From NCBI RefSeq assembly GCF_003097315.1, contig NZ_QDDL01000011.1, forward strand, positions 62,001 to 126,000: 64,000 bases of DNA, in the 5' to 3' direction. The notes under the pieces were generated by a model. It saw only the letters and a list, made by a program, of their open reading frames with translations. It searched no databases and was not told where the DNA came from. Positions 18,364 through 28,363 of this stretch are shown in pieces. A program made the translations under genes and the position numbers. Within the stretch, counting starts at the first letter, position 1. The number at the start of each line of letters is the position of its first letter. This DNA is from Pelagibaculum spongiae. GTDB taxonomy: Bacteria; Pseudomonadota; Gammaproteobacteria; Enterobacterales; Pelagibaculaceae.

Positions 18364-19962
18364 CTACACTGCTTTTTCTCGCAAATGTCGCCTTAATAAT
18401 TTCCCCACCGATGCTCTGGGTAATTCGCTAACAAACTGAATATGCCGAGGGACTTTGTAAGCCGCTAAATGCTGCTGGCAATAACTGGCAACTTCTTCTC
18501 TGGAAACACCGGGGCAGCCCGCCACCACAAATAATTTTACACATTCTCCTGTTTGATGATCTGGTACGCCAACTGCTGCCGCTTCCCGAATATCCGGGTG
18601 TGCTTCTGCAACCATTTCAATTTCATTAGGAAAAACATTAAAACCAGAAACCAGAATCAAATCTTTTTTGCGGTCTAATAAATGCAAATAACCTTTAGCA
18701 TCAATCTTGCCAATATCTCCAGTATGCAACCAACCATTAGCATCGATAACTTCATCAGTATCACTGGGTTTATTCCAATAGCCCTGCATGACTTGCGGGC
18801 CTCTCACTAGAATTTCACCGACTGAATCAATCGACAGCCTTTGTCCTTGTTCATCACAAACCGCAATTTCGGTATTCGCCAGTGGCAGACCAACCCCTTC
18901 ACCACCATCACCTTCAGCTGGGTTGCAACTAACCACCGGCGATGCCTCTGACAACCCGTACCCTTGAATTAATGGAATACCCGTTAATTGCAGCCAGCTT
19001 GCTGCCACCATATTTCGCATTGCCATACCACCGGTAACTGCGAGTTTTAAATCCGGCCAAGAGTGACGATTAAAACCAGGTGAATTCAGCAAAGCAGAAA
19101 ACAAACTATTTACACCAGTTATACAGTTAACCCGCTGTTCTTTTAACAGTCGAATAATTTGCCCTTGGCCAATCTGTCGTTCAACCAAAATATTATGAAC
19201 ACCATGGTTCATCATGCCGAGGAAATTCACCGTAAAAGCAAAGGTATGATAGAGGGGTAATGCGGTAAGCGTGGTTTTGATCGTTGCCATGCGTGGTGAT
19301 AACAATTCTTCAAGCTGGGCTAGATTTGCCAATAAATTACCATGGCTAATCATCGCGCCTTTCGGCTCTCCAGTAGTTCCACCTGTGTATTGTAAAACCG
19401 CTAAATCATTACTGGAAAGCTGTGCCATTTTGAACTGATCGTCTGATAAAGCATGCCAATGAAACAAGCTGGTTTTTTGCTCTTGATTCAGCCGAAAATC
19501 TCGCCAAATACGTTTAATCGGGCTTTGCTTTAAACTGCCACAAACATTCAGCCACAATTCAGCCTGTGCCAGCTGCGGTTTATGAGAACGAGACTGCCAA
19601 CTGGAGTAATCAGCCACAATCAAATGCGGCTTGGCATCTTGGTAAATATATTCAAGCTCTCTGACGGTAAGCAATGGGTTGACCGGCACAACGATTACAC
19701 CGGCCATAAAGCCACCGGCTGCCGCAGCAACTAATTGAATGCTATTGGGCAGTTGTAAGATCATTCGATCGCCAGCTTTTATGCCAGATTTTTGCAATTG
19801 CTGGGCAAAAGCACGCGATAGTTTTAAAAATTTCTTATAGGAAATGGTCTGTTTGGCAAAACTAAAGGCAGGTTGATCCTGATATTTTTTACAGACATGC
19901 TCGATTAAACTTCCCAGATGATGAGAAGACTCCGGCAATTCGGAGATCAGTGACGGGATCAT
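18364..19962 (-). CDS. Acyl-CoA synthetase (AMP-forming), FadD-like, copy 2
   Basis: 532-residue ANL-family ligase that activates a carboxylic acid, probably a fatty acid, to its CoA thioester. YTGGTTGEPKG (P-loop), GYGLSEASPV, WLHTGDIGKID and [20 protein letters not shown] are all present, and the catalytic Lys is in ASVGKLLRRHLR near the C-terminus. It is shorter and more divergent than the two FadD copies. The start is ATG 19960-19962, with GGAG ten bases upstream; a TTG two codons earlier is possible. A TetR gene lies just upstream in the same direction and may control it. Confidence 0.88.
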   Translation of the reverse strand: MIPSLISELPESSHHLGSLIEHVCKKYQDQPAFSFAKQTISYKKFLKLSRAFAQQLQKSGIKAGDRMILQLPNSIQLVAAAAGGFMAGVIVVPVNPLLTVRELEYIYQDAKPHLIVADYSSWQSRSHKPQLAQAELWLNVCGSLKQSPIKRIWRDFRLNQEQKTSLFHWHALSDDQFKMAQLSSNDLAVLQYTGGTTGEPKGAMISHGNLLANLAQLEELLSPRMATIKTTLTALPLYHTFAFTVNFLGMMNHGVHNILVERQIGQGQIIRLLKEQRVNCITGVNSLFSALLNSPGFNRHSWPDLKLAVTGGMAMRNMVAASWLQLTGIPLIQGYGLSEASPVVSCNPAEGDGGEGVGLPLANTEIAVCDEQGQRLSIDSVGEILVRGPQVMQGYWNKPSDTDEVIDANGWLHTGDIGKIDAKGYLHLLDRKKDLILVSGFNVFPNEIEMVAEAHPDIREAAAVGVPDHQTGECVKLFVVAGCPGVSREEVASYCQQHLAAYKVPRHIQFVSELPRASVGKLLRRHLREKAV

Positions 19963-20077
19963 AAACAAGCAGCTCCATTGTTATTATTATGCTGCACTGG
20001 CGCTCATTTTTAGCGATGCCTTGTGGCTCAAAGTTACAGCAATATCAGCTCTGCGTCTGATTATCTTACTGAAGTTA

Positions 20078-20689
20078 TCACTTTTGTGAACTGGCCAGAA
20101 GCCCACCAATAAAGTTATCGACCAGACAACCAATCAACGGCTCCATATTTCCTGCCTTGGCAGTATCCAGTTTTCCGGTCACCGACAAAATACAAATACC
20201 ATGAATCGAGCTCCATAATGCTTGGGCAGCTTGGAGCAACTCTTCATCTTTTTTTTGCGGAAACAACTGCGCAAAACGTTGAGTAATCATCACAAAACAT
20301 GACAATATTTTATGCTGAAAGCTTTCTGGCAGCGGATGCGTTGTTGGTAATTTATGTTCAAAAACCATTCGCCAACGATTGGAATTTTCACTGGCATATC
20401 GGGCATAACCTAATGCTAAAGCGTGCATTACCGTAATCTCATCGCCCTGCTGCTGTAACTCTCGTTCAATTAACAACAAGATTTCATCCATGGTTTGTTC
20501 ATTCAACTGAACAATCAAATCATCCAGATTCTTGAAAACCTGATACAAACTTCCTACGGTATAACCCGCCTGTTCTGCCACTTTTCGGGCAGTAACGCCG
20601 CGAAAGCCCTGCTCAACAACAATCGTTATTGCTGCATTGAGCATTAAGCTTTTCAATTCTTCACGGGTATGATCACTTCGCCTTCCCAT
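20078..20689 (-). CDS. TetR/AcrR-family transcriptional regulator
   Basis: 203 residues with an N-terminal TetR helix-turn-helix (AAITIVVEQGFRGVTARKVAEQAGYTVGSLYQVF, residues about 18-52) and a C-terminal ligand domain ending in a WSSIHGICIL segment typical of the WHG-type TetR domain. It lies between an acyl-CoA ligase (same strand, 115 bases downstream) and a divergent lipase, so control of lipid use is plausible. The ligand is unknown. Confidence 0.85.
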   Translation of the reverse strand: MGRRSDHTREELKSLMLNAAITIVVEQGFRGVTARKVAEQAGYTVGSLYQVFKNLDDLIVQLNEQTMDEILLLIERELQQQGDEITVMHALALGYARYASENSNRWRMVFEHKLPTTHPLPESFQHKILSCFVMITQRFAQLFPQKKDEELLQAAQALWSSIHGICILSVTGKLDTAKAGNMEPLIGCLVDNFIGGLLASSQK

Positions 20690-20790
20690 AATTGATTTAC
20701 TGCCATTAAATAAACTTGCCCATTATCACGGTGGTTTACCAAAAGCGGAAGGGCTCATAGAATGATTAAAAACAAGGGATTTCCAATACC

Positions 20791-21723
20791 ATGAAAAGAC
20801 TGAATCTTTCCAGCTCGGACGGTCATCAGATTCCAGCTCATATCTGGCTGCCAGAACAACAACCTATCGCAATCATTCAAATTAGTCATGGTATGGCGGA
20901 ACATCATCAGCGCTATAACAGGCTAGCCGGTCAGCTCAATAATGCAGGTTACGCAGTGATCGCCCATGACCATCGCGGTCATGGCCAGTGCTCAGGCTTG
21001 CAAGGGCACTATTCTGATCAACAAGGTTGGAAACACGTTATTGATGATCTTGGACTGGTACAAAACTATATTCGCCAGCAGTATCCCGATCTACCGGTTT
21101 TCTTGCTCGGTCATTCAATGGGCTCATTTATTTCTTTGGCTTGGGCAGAGCAATATGGTGATCAGTTAGCTGGTTTGATTTTATCAGGTTCGAATGGTGA
21201 CCAAGGCGTGATGTTCAGCGTGGCAAAATTGCTGATCAAACTAGAAAGATACCGCCAAGGCGCTCAAGGCAAAAGTCGCTTTCTTGACCAGGTGTTTTTT
21301 GGTCAATTCAATCGCAGCTTTGGCAAAACACAAACCAGCTTTGACTGGCTGTCACGCGACCAACAACAAGTTGAGAAATATCTCGAAGATGAGCAATGCG
21401 GATTTCTTTGCAGCAATCAGTTATGGCTAGATTTAATCTCAGGGCTACAACAGATTTACCGCCCACAAAATTTACAAAAAATCCCAAAGCAGCTGCCGAT
21501 TCACTTTATTTCGGGCAGCAAAGACCCGGTTAGCCAAAGCTGCAAACACCTGCATAAGCTTTTGCTAAATCTTGAGCAATCTGGCTTCCAACAACTCAGC
21601 CATACCTTTTACCCAAATGGCCGTCATGAAATGTTCAATGAAACCAATTATCAGCAGGTTCAAGACGAGTTAATCCAATGGATTACTCGCCATACCTCGA
21701 ACCGTCAAGCATCAGCAGCTTGA
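20791..21723 (+). CDS. Alpha/beta hydrolase, lysophospholipase/monoacylglycerol lipase type
   Basis: 310-residue serine hydrolase of the S33/PldB-like family. The oxyanion region is ISHGMAEHHQRY, HDHRGHGQCSG follows, and the nucleophile elbow GHSMG is at residues 107-111 (Ser109). The C-terminal His is in PNGRHEMFNE, with Asp in SGSKDPVS. Likely releases fatty acids from lysophospholipid or monoglyceride; no signal peptide is seen. It is divergent from the TetR gene, and its 3' end overlaps the convergent carbonic anhydrase gene by 19 bases. Confidence 0.9.
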   Translation: MKRLNLSSSDGHQIPAHIWLPEQQPIAIIQISHGMAEHHQRYNRLAGQLNNAGYAVIAHDHRGHGQCSGLQGHYSDQQGWKHVIDDLGLVQNYIRQQYPDLPVFLLGHSMGSFISLAWAEQYGDQLAGLILSGSNGDQGVMFSVAKLLIKLERYRQGAQGKSRFLDQVFFGQFNRSFGKTQTSFDWLSRDQQQVEKYLEDEQCGFLCSNQLWLDLISGLQQIYRPQNLQKIPKQLPIHFISGSKDPVSQSCKHLHKLLLNLEQSGFQQLSHTFYPNGRHEMFNETNYQQVQDELIQWITRHTSNRQASAA

Positions 21724-22244
21724 AGATATTGATCTTTTAATTTGCGGTAATTTTGCGGGCTGTACTTTAAAAAGTTCTTTTCTTGGTCAGTCAGTGGGCG
21801 TGCTTGCCTTGCTGGCTGACCACGATACAAATAACCACTTTCCAATCGCTTACCCGGTGACACCAAAGAACCTGCAGCAATCATCACATCATCTTCTACA
21901 ATCACTCCATCCATCACCATTGCCTGCATACCGATTAATACCCGGTTGCCAATTTTACAACCATGCAAACAGGCTTGATGGCCAATCGTAACGTCTTCAC
22001 CGATATCTAGCGGAAAACCACCCGGATTAAAATCGCTGGCGTGGGTTACATGTAAAATCGCCCCGTCTTGAACACTGGTTCGAGCACCGACTTTTATCCA
22101 ATGCATATCGCCACGAATGACCGCCGCCGGCCACACCGATACATCATCAGCCAAACTGACTTCTCCAATCACTGTTGACTGAGGATCAACCCACACTCTC
22201 TTTTCTAATTGCGGTGTTTTTCCAGCAAAACTTCGAATATTCAT
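21705..22244 (-). CDS. Gamma-carbonic-anhydrase-family protein (copy 1)
   Basis: 179-residue left-handed beta-helix protein of the gamma carbonic anhydrase/YrdA type. Hexapeptide repeats run from WPAAVIRGD to DVMIAAGSLV, and the zinc-site histidines are in ILHVTHASD and TIGHQACLHGC. I take ATG 22242-22244, which overlaps the VWA gene's stop as ATGA; a longer upstream frame would run through the VWA gene. Whether it is an active carbonic anhydrase cannot be told from sequence. A paralogue is at 53199-53729. Confidence 0.9.
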   Translation of the reverse strand: MNIRSFAGKTPQLEKRVWVDPQSTVIGEVSLADDVSVWPAAVIRGDMHWIKVGARTSVQDGAILHVTHASDFNPGGFPLDIGEDVTIGHQACLHGCKIGNRVLIGMQAMVMDGVIVEDDVMIAAGSLVSPGKRLESGYLYRGQPARQARPLTDQEKNFLKYSPQNYRKLKDQYLQAADA

Positions 22245-23410
22245 CGATTCAATTCTCGCATCGCATTGTCTAATCCACCAAGGGTAAGCGGGAACATCTT
22301 TTTTTCCATAATTTGCTGCAATTGACTTATTGAATGGTGCCATTGCCATTGTTCAACGGGCTGTGGATTTAACCAGACCGCCTTGGGCCAATTGGCCAGC
22401 AATCGCTTCATCCAAACTTCACCTGGCTGTTCATTCCAGTGCTCAACACTGCCGCCGGGATAACTGATTTCATAAGGGCTCATGGTCGCATCACCAACAA
22501 ATATCAGTCGATAATCTTCACCATAGGTATGCAATAAATCTTCGGTGGATATTTTATCGTCATTGCGACGGCTATTGTCTTTCCAGACTGATTCATAAAC
22601 ACAATTATGAAAATAGAAATACTCCAGATGGCGAAACTCGGTTCTGCAGGCAGAAAACAATGCCTCGCAGGTACGAATATGATCATCCATCGAACCGCCA
22701 ATATCGAAAAACAACAATACCTTCACATTATTGTGGCGTTTCGGCGTCATTTTAATATCGAGCCAACCGGCATTATTTGCGGTAGCTTTTATGGTTGAAT
22801 CTAGATCGAGTATTTCACTGGAACCGCTGCGGGCAAATCGACGCAGTTTTCTCAAGGCGACTTTCATATTACGCGTGCCTAGCTCAACTGAATCATCGAG
22901 ATTTTTAAACTCTCGTTTATCCCATACCTTAACTGCACGCCGATGGCGAGATTCATCCTGACCGATCCTGACACCTTCAGGATTAAAGCCATAAGCGCCA
23001 AAAGGCGATGTACCGCCAGTACCAATCCACTTATTACCACCTTGGTGCCGCTCTTTCTGTTCTTCTAGGCGCTGTTTCAAACGCTGCATCAATTCATCCC
23101 AACCAATTGACTCCATTTTTTTCTTTTCTTCTTCTGACAGAAATTTTTCTATCTGTTTTCTAAGCCAATCTTCAGGAATTTCTTTATCTAACTGATCATT
23201 ACTGATACCACGAAAATAATAACTAAACGCTTGGTCAAATCGGTCGTAATGTCGCTCATCTTTTACCAGACAACAGCGTGCCAACTGGTAAAAGTCATCA
23301 ACCGAGCCCATCACCACCCGAGCTTTTAGTCCACCGAGTAAATCCAGAAACTCTCGAATACTGACCGGCACCTGAGCCTGTTTCAGAGTATAAAAAAAGT
23401 CGATCAACAT
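22241..23410 (-). CDS. VWA-domain protein of the CoxE type
   Basis: 389-residue protein with a C-terminal von Willebrand A-like domain. FFDIGGSMDDHIRTCEAL carries the metal-binding DxGxS motif (variant of DxSxS), and an N-terminal CoxE-like region includes FLDLLGGLKARVV. It follows the MoxR ATPase gene by 15 bases on the same strand. MoxR-VWA pairs act as chaperones that insert cofactors or assemble complexes; the partner complex here is unknown. The stop overlaps the gamma carbonic anhydrase start, so these three genes form an operon. Confidence 0.88.
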   Translation of the reverse strand: MLIDFFYTLKQAQVPVSIREFLDLLGGLKARVVMGSVDDFYQLARCCLVKDERHYDRFDQAFSYYFRGISNDQLDKEIPEDWLRKQIEKFLSEEEKKKMESIGWDELMQRLKQRLEEQKERHQGGNKWIGTGGTSPFGAYGFNPEGVRIGQDESRHRRAVKVWDKREFKNLDDSVELGTRNMKVALRKLRRFARSGSSEILDLDSTIKATANNAGWLDIKMTPKRHNNVKVLLFFDIGGSMDDHIRTCEALFSACRTEFRHLEYFYFHNCVYESVWKDNSRRNDDKISTEDLLHTYGEDYRLIFVGDATMSPYEISYPGGSVEHWNEQPGEVWMKRLLANWPKAVWLNPQPVEQWQWHHSISQLQQIMEKKMFPLTLGGLDNAMRELNR

Positions 23411-23425
23411 GATCTAAACCTCTGA

Positions 23426-24283
23426 TTACCCTTCGCGACGAGACAAGAAAGCCAGCTTTTCGAACAACTGAACATCTTGTTCATTCTTTAACAGCGCACC
23501 ATATAACGGGGGGATTGCCGAACGATTATCCTGATTACGCAACACTTCCGGGCTGATATCTTGCGCCATTAACAGCTTAAGCCAGTCAAGTAATTCAGAG
23601 GTGGTTGGCTTTTTCTTTAAACCATTCATTTGACGAATTTCAAAGAAACTTCGCAGTGATTCTTCGACCAATTCATTTTGTAAATTGGGAAAGTGCACCT
23701 GAACGATTTGCTTCATGGTGTCTTTATCAGGAAAGCGGATGTAATGGAAAAAACAGCGGCGCAGAAAAGCATCTGGCAGCTCTTTTTCATTGTTTGAAGT
23801 GATGATTACTAACGGACGTTTTTTGGCCTGAATTCTTTGTTGGGTTTCATAAACATGAAACTCCATTTTATCTAGCTCTAATAACAGGTCGTTAGGAAAC
23901 TCAATATCAGCTTTATCAATTTCATCAATTAATAAAACTTGTCGTTCATCGGCTTCAAAGGCCTGCCAAAGCTTGCCTTTAACAATGTAATTACCGATAT
24001 CACGAACTTTTTCATCACCCAGCTGAGAATCTCGTAAGCGAGACACCGCATCATATTCATACAACCCCTGCTGCGCGCGGGTGGTTGATTTAATGTGCCA
24101 TTGAATAAGATCGGTATTTAGAGATTGGGCGACCTGTTCAGCCAGCATGGTTTTACCGGTGCCTGGCTCACCTTTAATGAGCAATGGTCGTTGCAAGGTT
24201 AATGCAGCATTGACCGCCATTTTTAATTCTTCGGTGGCAATGTAGCTATCCGTGCCTTCAAATTTACTGTCTTCAGATTTCAT
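23426..24283 (-). CDS. MoxR-family AAA+ ATPase
   Basis: 285 residues from ATG 24281-24283 (MKSEDSKFEG); an in-frame upstream extension rich in Cys is unlikely. Walker A GEPGTGKT is near residue 38, Walker B is VLLIDEIDKAD, and sensor 1 is PLVIITSNNEKELPDAFLRRC. The MoxR ATPase is thought to remodel or activate complexes together with its VWA partner, which follows 15 bases downstream. Confidence 0.93.
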   Translation of the reverse strand: MKSEDSKFEGTDSYIATEELKMAVNAALTLQRPLLIKGEPGTGKTMLAEQVAQSLNTDLIQWHIKSTTRAQQGLYEYDAVSRLRDSQLGDEKVRDIGNYIVKGKLWQAFEADERQVLLIDEIDKADIEFPNDLLLELDKMEFHVYETQQRIQAKKRPLVIITSNNEKELPDAFLRRCFFHYIRFPDKDTMKQIVQVHFPNLQNELVEESLRSFFEIRQMNGLKKKPTTSELLDWLKLLMAQDISPEVLRNQDNRSAIPPLYGALLKNEQDVQLFEKLAFLSRREG

Positions 24284-24378
24284 TTTTGTTATTACTCTGC
24301 AGCAACATGTTGCCGCAGAGTACAACCGAAGGACTGAGATTTACAGCCTTACGCCTATCAAAAAAACGAGCATTCTAG

Positions 24379-25146
24379 CTAGCGTTCTAATATGCCTTGT
24401 CGGAATACCCGCATTTCACCGCGCTGCATAATATTCCACTGCTCGTTATCAGTTAATGGCCGAGTGGCGATGATCGTCACAATATCGTTGGGCGTTGTTT
24501 CACTGCCAAAATCGACTTGCATATCATCATCAATCAGGCTGGCATCACCAAATGGTGCTTTGCGGGTAATCCAGCTCAATCGTTTACCACAATAGGCAAC
24601 TAGGTCTTTAGAATCTGACAGCAACATATTAAACACGCCCAGTTCAGCCAATTGATCGGCCAGCCCTTGAACAAACCGCCATAGCGTCATGTTATCGCGC
24701 GGAGGCTTTGGGAATCGCTGCCTTATTTGCGATAGCATCCAACAAAAAGCATGCTCAGAATCAGTCGTGCCAACCGGCAACATATCAGTCAATGCTAGTT
24801 TTTTGATTCCCTTAAGCTGACCATTATGAGCAAAAGTCCAATAACGGCCCCATAACTCACGATTAAACGGATGGGTATTCTCTAGGCAAATTCCACCACG
24901 ATTCGCTTGGCGAATATGGCTGATGACAATTTGGCTTTTCAGCGGATAGTCACGGACAAAGCGAGCGATATCTGAATCGGCGCTCGGCTGATAGTCGCGA
25001 AAACCGCGAATCCCCTTGCCTTCATAAAACACAATGCCAAAGCCATCTTTATGTGGCCCAGTACAACCACCTCGCTGCATCAGCCCGGCAAAGCTGAAGC
25101 AAATATCGGTTGGTACATTGGCACTCATTCCCAGTAGTTCACACAT
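24379..25146 (-). CDS. Class II glutamine amidotransferase, YafJ type
   Basis: 255 residues; Cys2 is exposed as the N-terminal nucleophile after Met removal ([13 protein letters not shown]). The glutaminase-domain motifs [23 protein letters not shown] and FAHNGQLKG are present. YafJ-type proteins consist of the Ntn glutaminase domain alone, and their acceptor substrate is not established. The start codon overlaps the HIT gene stop (TGATG), so the two are co-transcribed. Confidence 0.9.
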   Translation of the reverse strand: MCELLGMSANVPTDICFSFAGLMQRGGCTGPHKDGFGIVFYEGKGIRGFRDYQPSADSDIARFVRDYPLKSQIVISHIRQANRGGICLENTHPFNRELWGRYWTFAHNGQLKGIKKLALTDMLPVGTTDSEHAFCWMLSQIRQRFPKPPRDNMTLWRFVQGLADQLAELGVFNMLLSDSKDLVAYCGKRLSWITRKAPFGDASLIDDDMQVDFGSETTPNDIVTIIATRPLTDNEQWNIMQRGEMRVFRQGILER

Positions 25147-25613
25147 CAGACGCTTGTCTCTTTTATCGCTTCGGCCAGTTGATGGGTGAAATCATCTAAC
25201 CGTCGGCGTCTTTGAGCAAGCCCTAACCACATAAACGGTCGGGTCAAGATTCCTAATAAAAGTTGCAGCGGTCGGTTTTTATATCTGGGGATCAAATGCA
25301 AATGAACATGCGGCACATGTTGCCAGGCAGCCTTGCCGTCATTAACCAACCAATGGCATGCATCTGCCCCAGTCACTGCCTGCAAAACTGGCGCTATTTT
25401 TCGTGCCGTTAAAAACAAATCGGCCATTTCAATTTCACTTAGTTCGGTCAATTTTTCTTGATGCGTTTTGGAAACCAGCAAGATGTGACCTGCGGTCAAT
25501 GGAAACAAATCAGCAATGACTAAACAGTGTTCAGTTTCCAAAACCACCGATGCTGGCTGTTTATTTGACAAAACATCACAAAAGATACATTTCAATTTCA
25601 CCGCTCCAACCAT
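25146..25613 (-). CDS. HIT-family nucleotide hydrolase/transferase
   Basis: 155 residues from ATG 25611-25613 (a TTG start three codons upstream is possible). The histidine triad HVHLHLIPR is at residues 102-110, with the catalytic His likely 104. An N-terminal CIFCDVL plus a downstream [11 protein letters not shown] suggests a zinc-type HIT fold, as in HINT/galT-like proteins; the usual N-terminal CxxC is present as Cys9 and Cys12. Likely cleaves nucleoside phosphoramidates or similar. It is divergent from fadE. Confidence 0.85.
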   Translation of the reverse strand: MVGAVKLKCIFCDVLSNKQPASVVLETEHCLVIADLFPLTAGHILLVSKTHQEKLTELSEIEMADLFLTARKIAPVLQAVTGADACHWLVNDGKAAWQHVPHVHLHLIPRYKNRPLQLLLGILTRPFMWLGLAQRRRRLDDFTHQLAEAIKETSV

Positions 25614-25721
25614 GTTCTTCAATAAAATTTACTGTTTATTTTCATTAAGATAAAACCATTCTCATTCCCTTCAGTCAAACCTTACTGAATGTCAGAGAAT
25701 AAATTCTACCTCCTTTGGCAC

Positions 25722-25750
25722 TTGACCTGACATGGATCAAAGGCGATATT
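25722..25750 (+). promoter_or_regulatory. Candidate sigma-70 promoter of fadE
   Basis: TTGACC (25722-25727) and GATATT (25745-25750) are 17 bases apart, 50 bases upstream of the fadE ATG. Four of six -10 bases and five of six -35 bases match consensus. No clear FadR or PsrA operator was found by eye. Confidence 0.4.
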
Positions 25751-25799
25751 TGGACAGTCGATTCATACGACCGTTTAAAACATCCCTTTAAGTCGAACA

Positions 25800-28301
25800 A
25801 TGATAACGGGAGCACTAGAAGTGACCAACGGAATTTTATTAGCATTGGCTTTAGCTGGTGCGTGGGCAATGGCCTACAGACGCTCATCGCTGAAAGAATG
25901 GACTATCTATGGTGCAGCAGCGCTGGCCGTATTAACCCTATTCAGCGGCTTCTCAGGAGTTGGACTGGCAATTAGCTGGTTGATCTTCGCTGCAGTTGCA
26001 GTGCCTTTAAATATGGACAAGATCCGTCTTACCTATATTTCTGGCCCAATCCTTAAACTCTTTCGCAAAATCATGCCAACCATGTCGCAGACTGAAAAAG
26101 AAGCGCTGGATGCAGGTACGGTTTGGTGGGACGGCGAAATTTTTGCTGGCGATCCTAATTGGAAAAAACTGCTGTCAATTCCAAAGCCGACTTTGACCGA
26201 AGAAGAGCAAGCATTCCTCGACGGCCCGGTTGAAGCAGCATGTCGCATGTGTGATGACTGGAAAGTCGTTCATGAAGATGCCGACCTGACGCCTGAAACC
26301 TGGCAGTTCCTGAAAGACGAAGGCTTCTTCTCGATGATCATCAAGAAGAAGTACGGCGGTAAAGATTTCTCAGCATTAGCTCACTCAGAAGTACTTGCTA
26401 AGCTGTCCGCACACTCTGCAACTTTGGCATCTACCGTTGCCGTGCCTAACTCATTAGGCCCAGCAGAATTGCTGCAACACTATGGTACTGAAGAACAAAA
26501 AAATCATTACCTGCCTCGCTTGGCTAAAGGCTTGGATATCCCTTGCTTTGCATTAACTAACCCTGAAGCGGGTTCCGATGCTGGCTCAATCCCGGATACA
26601 GGTATTGTTTGTAAAGGTCAGTACCAAGGCAAAGAAGTCATCGGTATGCGCATGAACTGGAACAAGCGTTATATTACGCTGGCTCCGGTTGCTACGGTTA
26701 TCGGCTTGGCTTTCAAAATGTTCGACCCAGAAGGTTTATTGGGCGACAAGAAAGACATCGGTATCACTTGCGCACTGATTCCTCGCAATTTCCCTGGCGT
26801 TGAAGCTGGCCGTCGCCACATTCCTCTGGGAACACCGTTCATGAACGGTACCACCAAAGGTAAAGACGTATTCATTCCATTGGATTTCATTATCGGTGGC
26901 GTAGATATGGCAGGTCACGGCTGGCGTATGCTGGTTGAATGTTTGTCAGTAGGTCGCTCTATTTCATTGCCTTCTTCCGCTGCAGGTGGTGCACGTGCCG
27001 GTGCAATTGCTACGGGTGCTTATGCTCGCATCCGTCGTCAGTTCAAAACTGCGATCGGCCAAATGGAAGGTATCGAAGAAGCGCTGGGTCGTTTAGGTGG
27101 CAACGCTTACCGAATGGAAGCCGTTCGAGCCTTTACTGCATTTGCGGTCGATTTAGGTGAAAAACCTTCAGTACCATCCGCAATCGCCAAGCTGCACGTG
27201 ACCGAAATGGGTCGACAGTGCGCGAACGATGCAATGGATATTCAAGGTGGTAAAGCCATCGTAATGGGCCCACGTAACGCTGCAGGTCGCGCTTACATGG
27301 CAGTTCCTATCGGTATTACCGTTGAAGGCGCAAACATCCTGACCCGTAACCTAATTTTGTTTGGTCAGGGCGCAATGCGCTGTCACCCATACGTTTTGAA
27401 AGAGCTTGATGCAGCAGCTAACACTGACGACAAACAAGCACTGAAAGACTTCGACAAAGCATTGTTCGGTCACGTTGGTTTTGTTATCTCCAACGCATTC
27501 CGCTCATTGTGGTTAGGACTGTCTCGCGGTTATTTCGCCAAAGCACCTGCTACACCCACTAAGCGCTACTACCAGCATCTGACTCGTATCAGTTCTTCGT
27601 TCGCCATTTTGGCCGACGTGAGCATGGCGGTTTTAGGTGCCGAACTGAAGCGAAAAGAATCTGTATCCGCTCGCTTGGGTGATGCTTTAGCGATGATGTA
27701 TATCGGTTCTGCAGTACTTAAGCGCTGGGAAGATCAAGGCCGTCCTGCTGCTGACCGTCCATTTGTGGACTGGGCAATGGACGACTGCATCTACCAAGCT
27801 GACAAGGCGATGAGCGACTTGCTGAAGAACTACCCTAATAAGTTTGTTGGTGCCGGATTACGTGCATTAATCTTCCCATTAGGCTTCCGCACTCCTGGCG
27901 CAAGCGACAAGCTAAGCCACAAGGTTTCAGCATTGTTAATTGAGCCAAATGAAGCACGTGATCGTTTAGCCAAAGACGTATATACCGAAGACCATAAGTT
28001 CAATTTGATTGGTCAGATGGAAACGGTTTTACGTGACACGATTGCTGCAGAGCCAATCGTTAAGAAAATCGATAAGGCAATTCGTAAGGGTGAGCTAGCT
28101 GTTCCTTCTCACATCTTCGATCTGCCAACCAAGATCAACTATGCCCTTGAAGCTGGAATGATTAACGAAGCAGAAAAAGAATTACTGACCCGTTATGAAG
28201 CAGGCCGATTGGAAACCATCACAGTTGATGATTGGGATCACGAAGACATGGTTCGTGCTCAATACCAAAAAAAGCAGACTAGCAAGAAATCTGCTGCCTG
28301 A
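25800..28301 (+). CDS. fadE: Acyl-CoA dehydrogenase FadE
   Basis: Flavoenzyme catalysing the first dehydrogenation of fatty acid beta-oxidation. At 833 residues it is the long FadE type: an N-terminal membrane-anchoring hydrophobic region, then the dehydrogenase core with ALTNPEAGSDAGSIPDTG, MNWNKRYITLAP, FIIGGVDMAGHGWRMLVE and EGANILTRNLILFGQGA, plus the C-terminal extension. ATG 25800 is used; the GTG at 25821 has a better Shine-Dalgarno (GGGAG, eight bases) and would remove seven residues. Its codons are more GC-rich and regular than in the accessory genes next to it, as for a highly expressed gene. A truncated copy of its 3' end recurs at 29525. Confidence 0.96.
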   Translation: MITGALEVTNGILLALALAGAWAMAYRRSSLKEWTIYGAAALAVLTLFSGFSGVGLAISWLIFAAVAVPLNMDKIRLTYISGPILKLFRKIMPTMSQTEKEALDAGTVWWDGEIFAGDPNWKKLLSIPKPTLTEEEQAFLDGPVEAACRMCDDWKVVHEDADLTPETWQFLKDEGFFSMIIKKKYGGKDFSALAHSEVLAKLSAHSATLASTVAVPNSLGPAELLQHYGTEEQKNHYLPRLAKGLDIPCFALTNPEAGSDAGSIPDTGIVCKGQYQGKEVIGMRMNWNKRYITLAPVATVIGLAFKMFDPEGLLGDKKDIGITCALIPRNFPGVEAGRRHIPLGTPFMNGTTKGKDVFIPLDFIIGGVDMAGHGWRMLVECLSVGRSISLPSSAAGGARAGAIATGAYARIRRQFKTAIGQMEGIEEALGRLGGNAYRMEAVRAFTAFAVDLGEKPSVPSAIAKLHVTEMGRQCANDAMDIQGGKAIVMGPRNAAGRAYMAVPIGITVEGANILTRNLILFGQGAMRCHPYVLKELDAAANTDDKQALKDFDKALFGHVGFVISNAFRSLWLGLSRGYFAKAPATPTKRYYQHLTRISSSFAILADVSMAVLGAELKRKESVSARLGDALAMMYIGSAVLKRWEDQGRPAADRPFVDWAMDDCIYQADKAMSDLLKNYPNKFVGAGLRALIFPLGFRTPGASDKLSHKVSALLIEPNEARDRLAKDVYTEDHKFNLIGQMETVLRDTIAAEPIVKKIDKAIRKGELAVPSHIFDLPTKINYALEAGMINEAEKELLTRYEAGRLETITVDDWDHEDMVRAQYQKKQTSKKSAA

Positions 28302-28328
28302 TTTGAAGTTTTAAATCAGCAATAAAGA

Positions 28329-28360
28329 ATGCCGGGCTATTTAAATAGCCCGGCATTTTT
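28329..28360 (+). terminator. fadE intrinsic terminator
   Basis: ATGCCGGGCTATTT and AAATAGCCCGGCAT (28329-28356) form a perfect 14-base inverted repeat, followed by a T-run. A degenerate copy of the same hairpin sits at about 29620-29648. Confidence 0.9.
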
Positions 28361-28363
28361 AGT

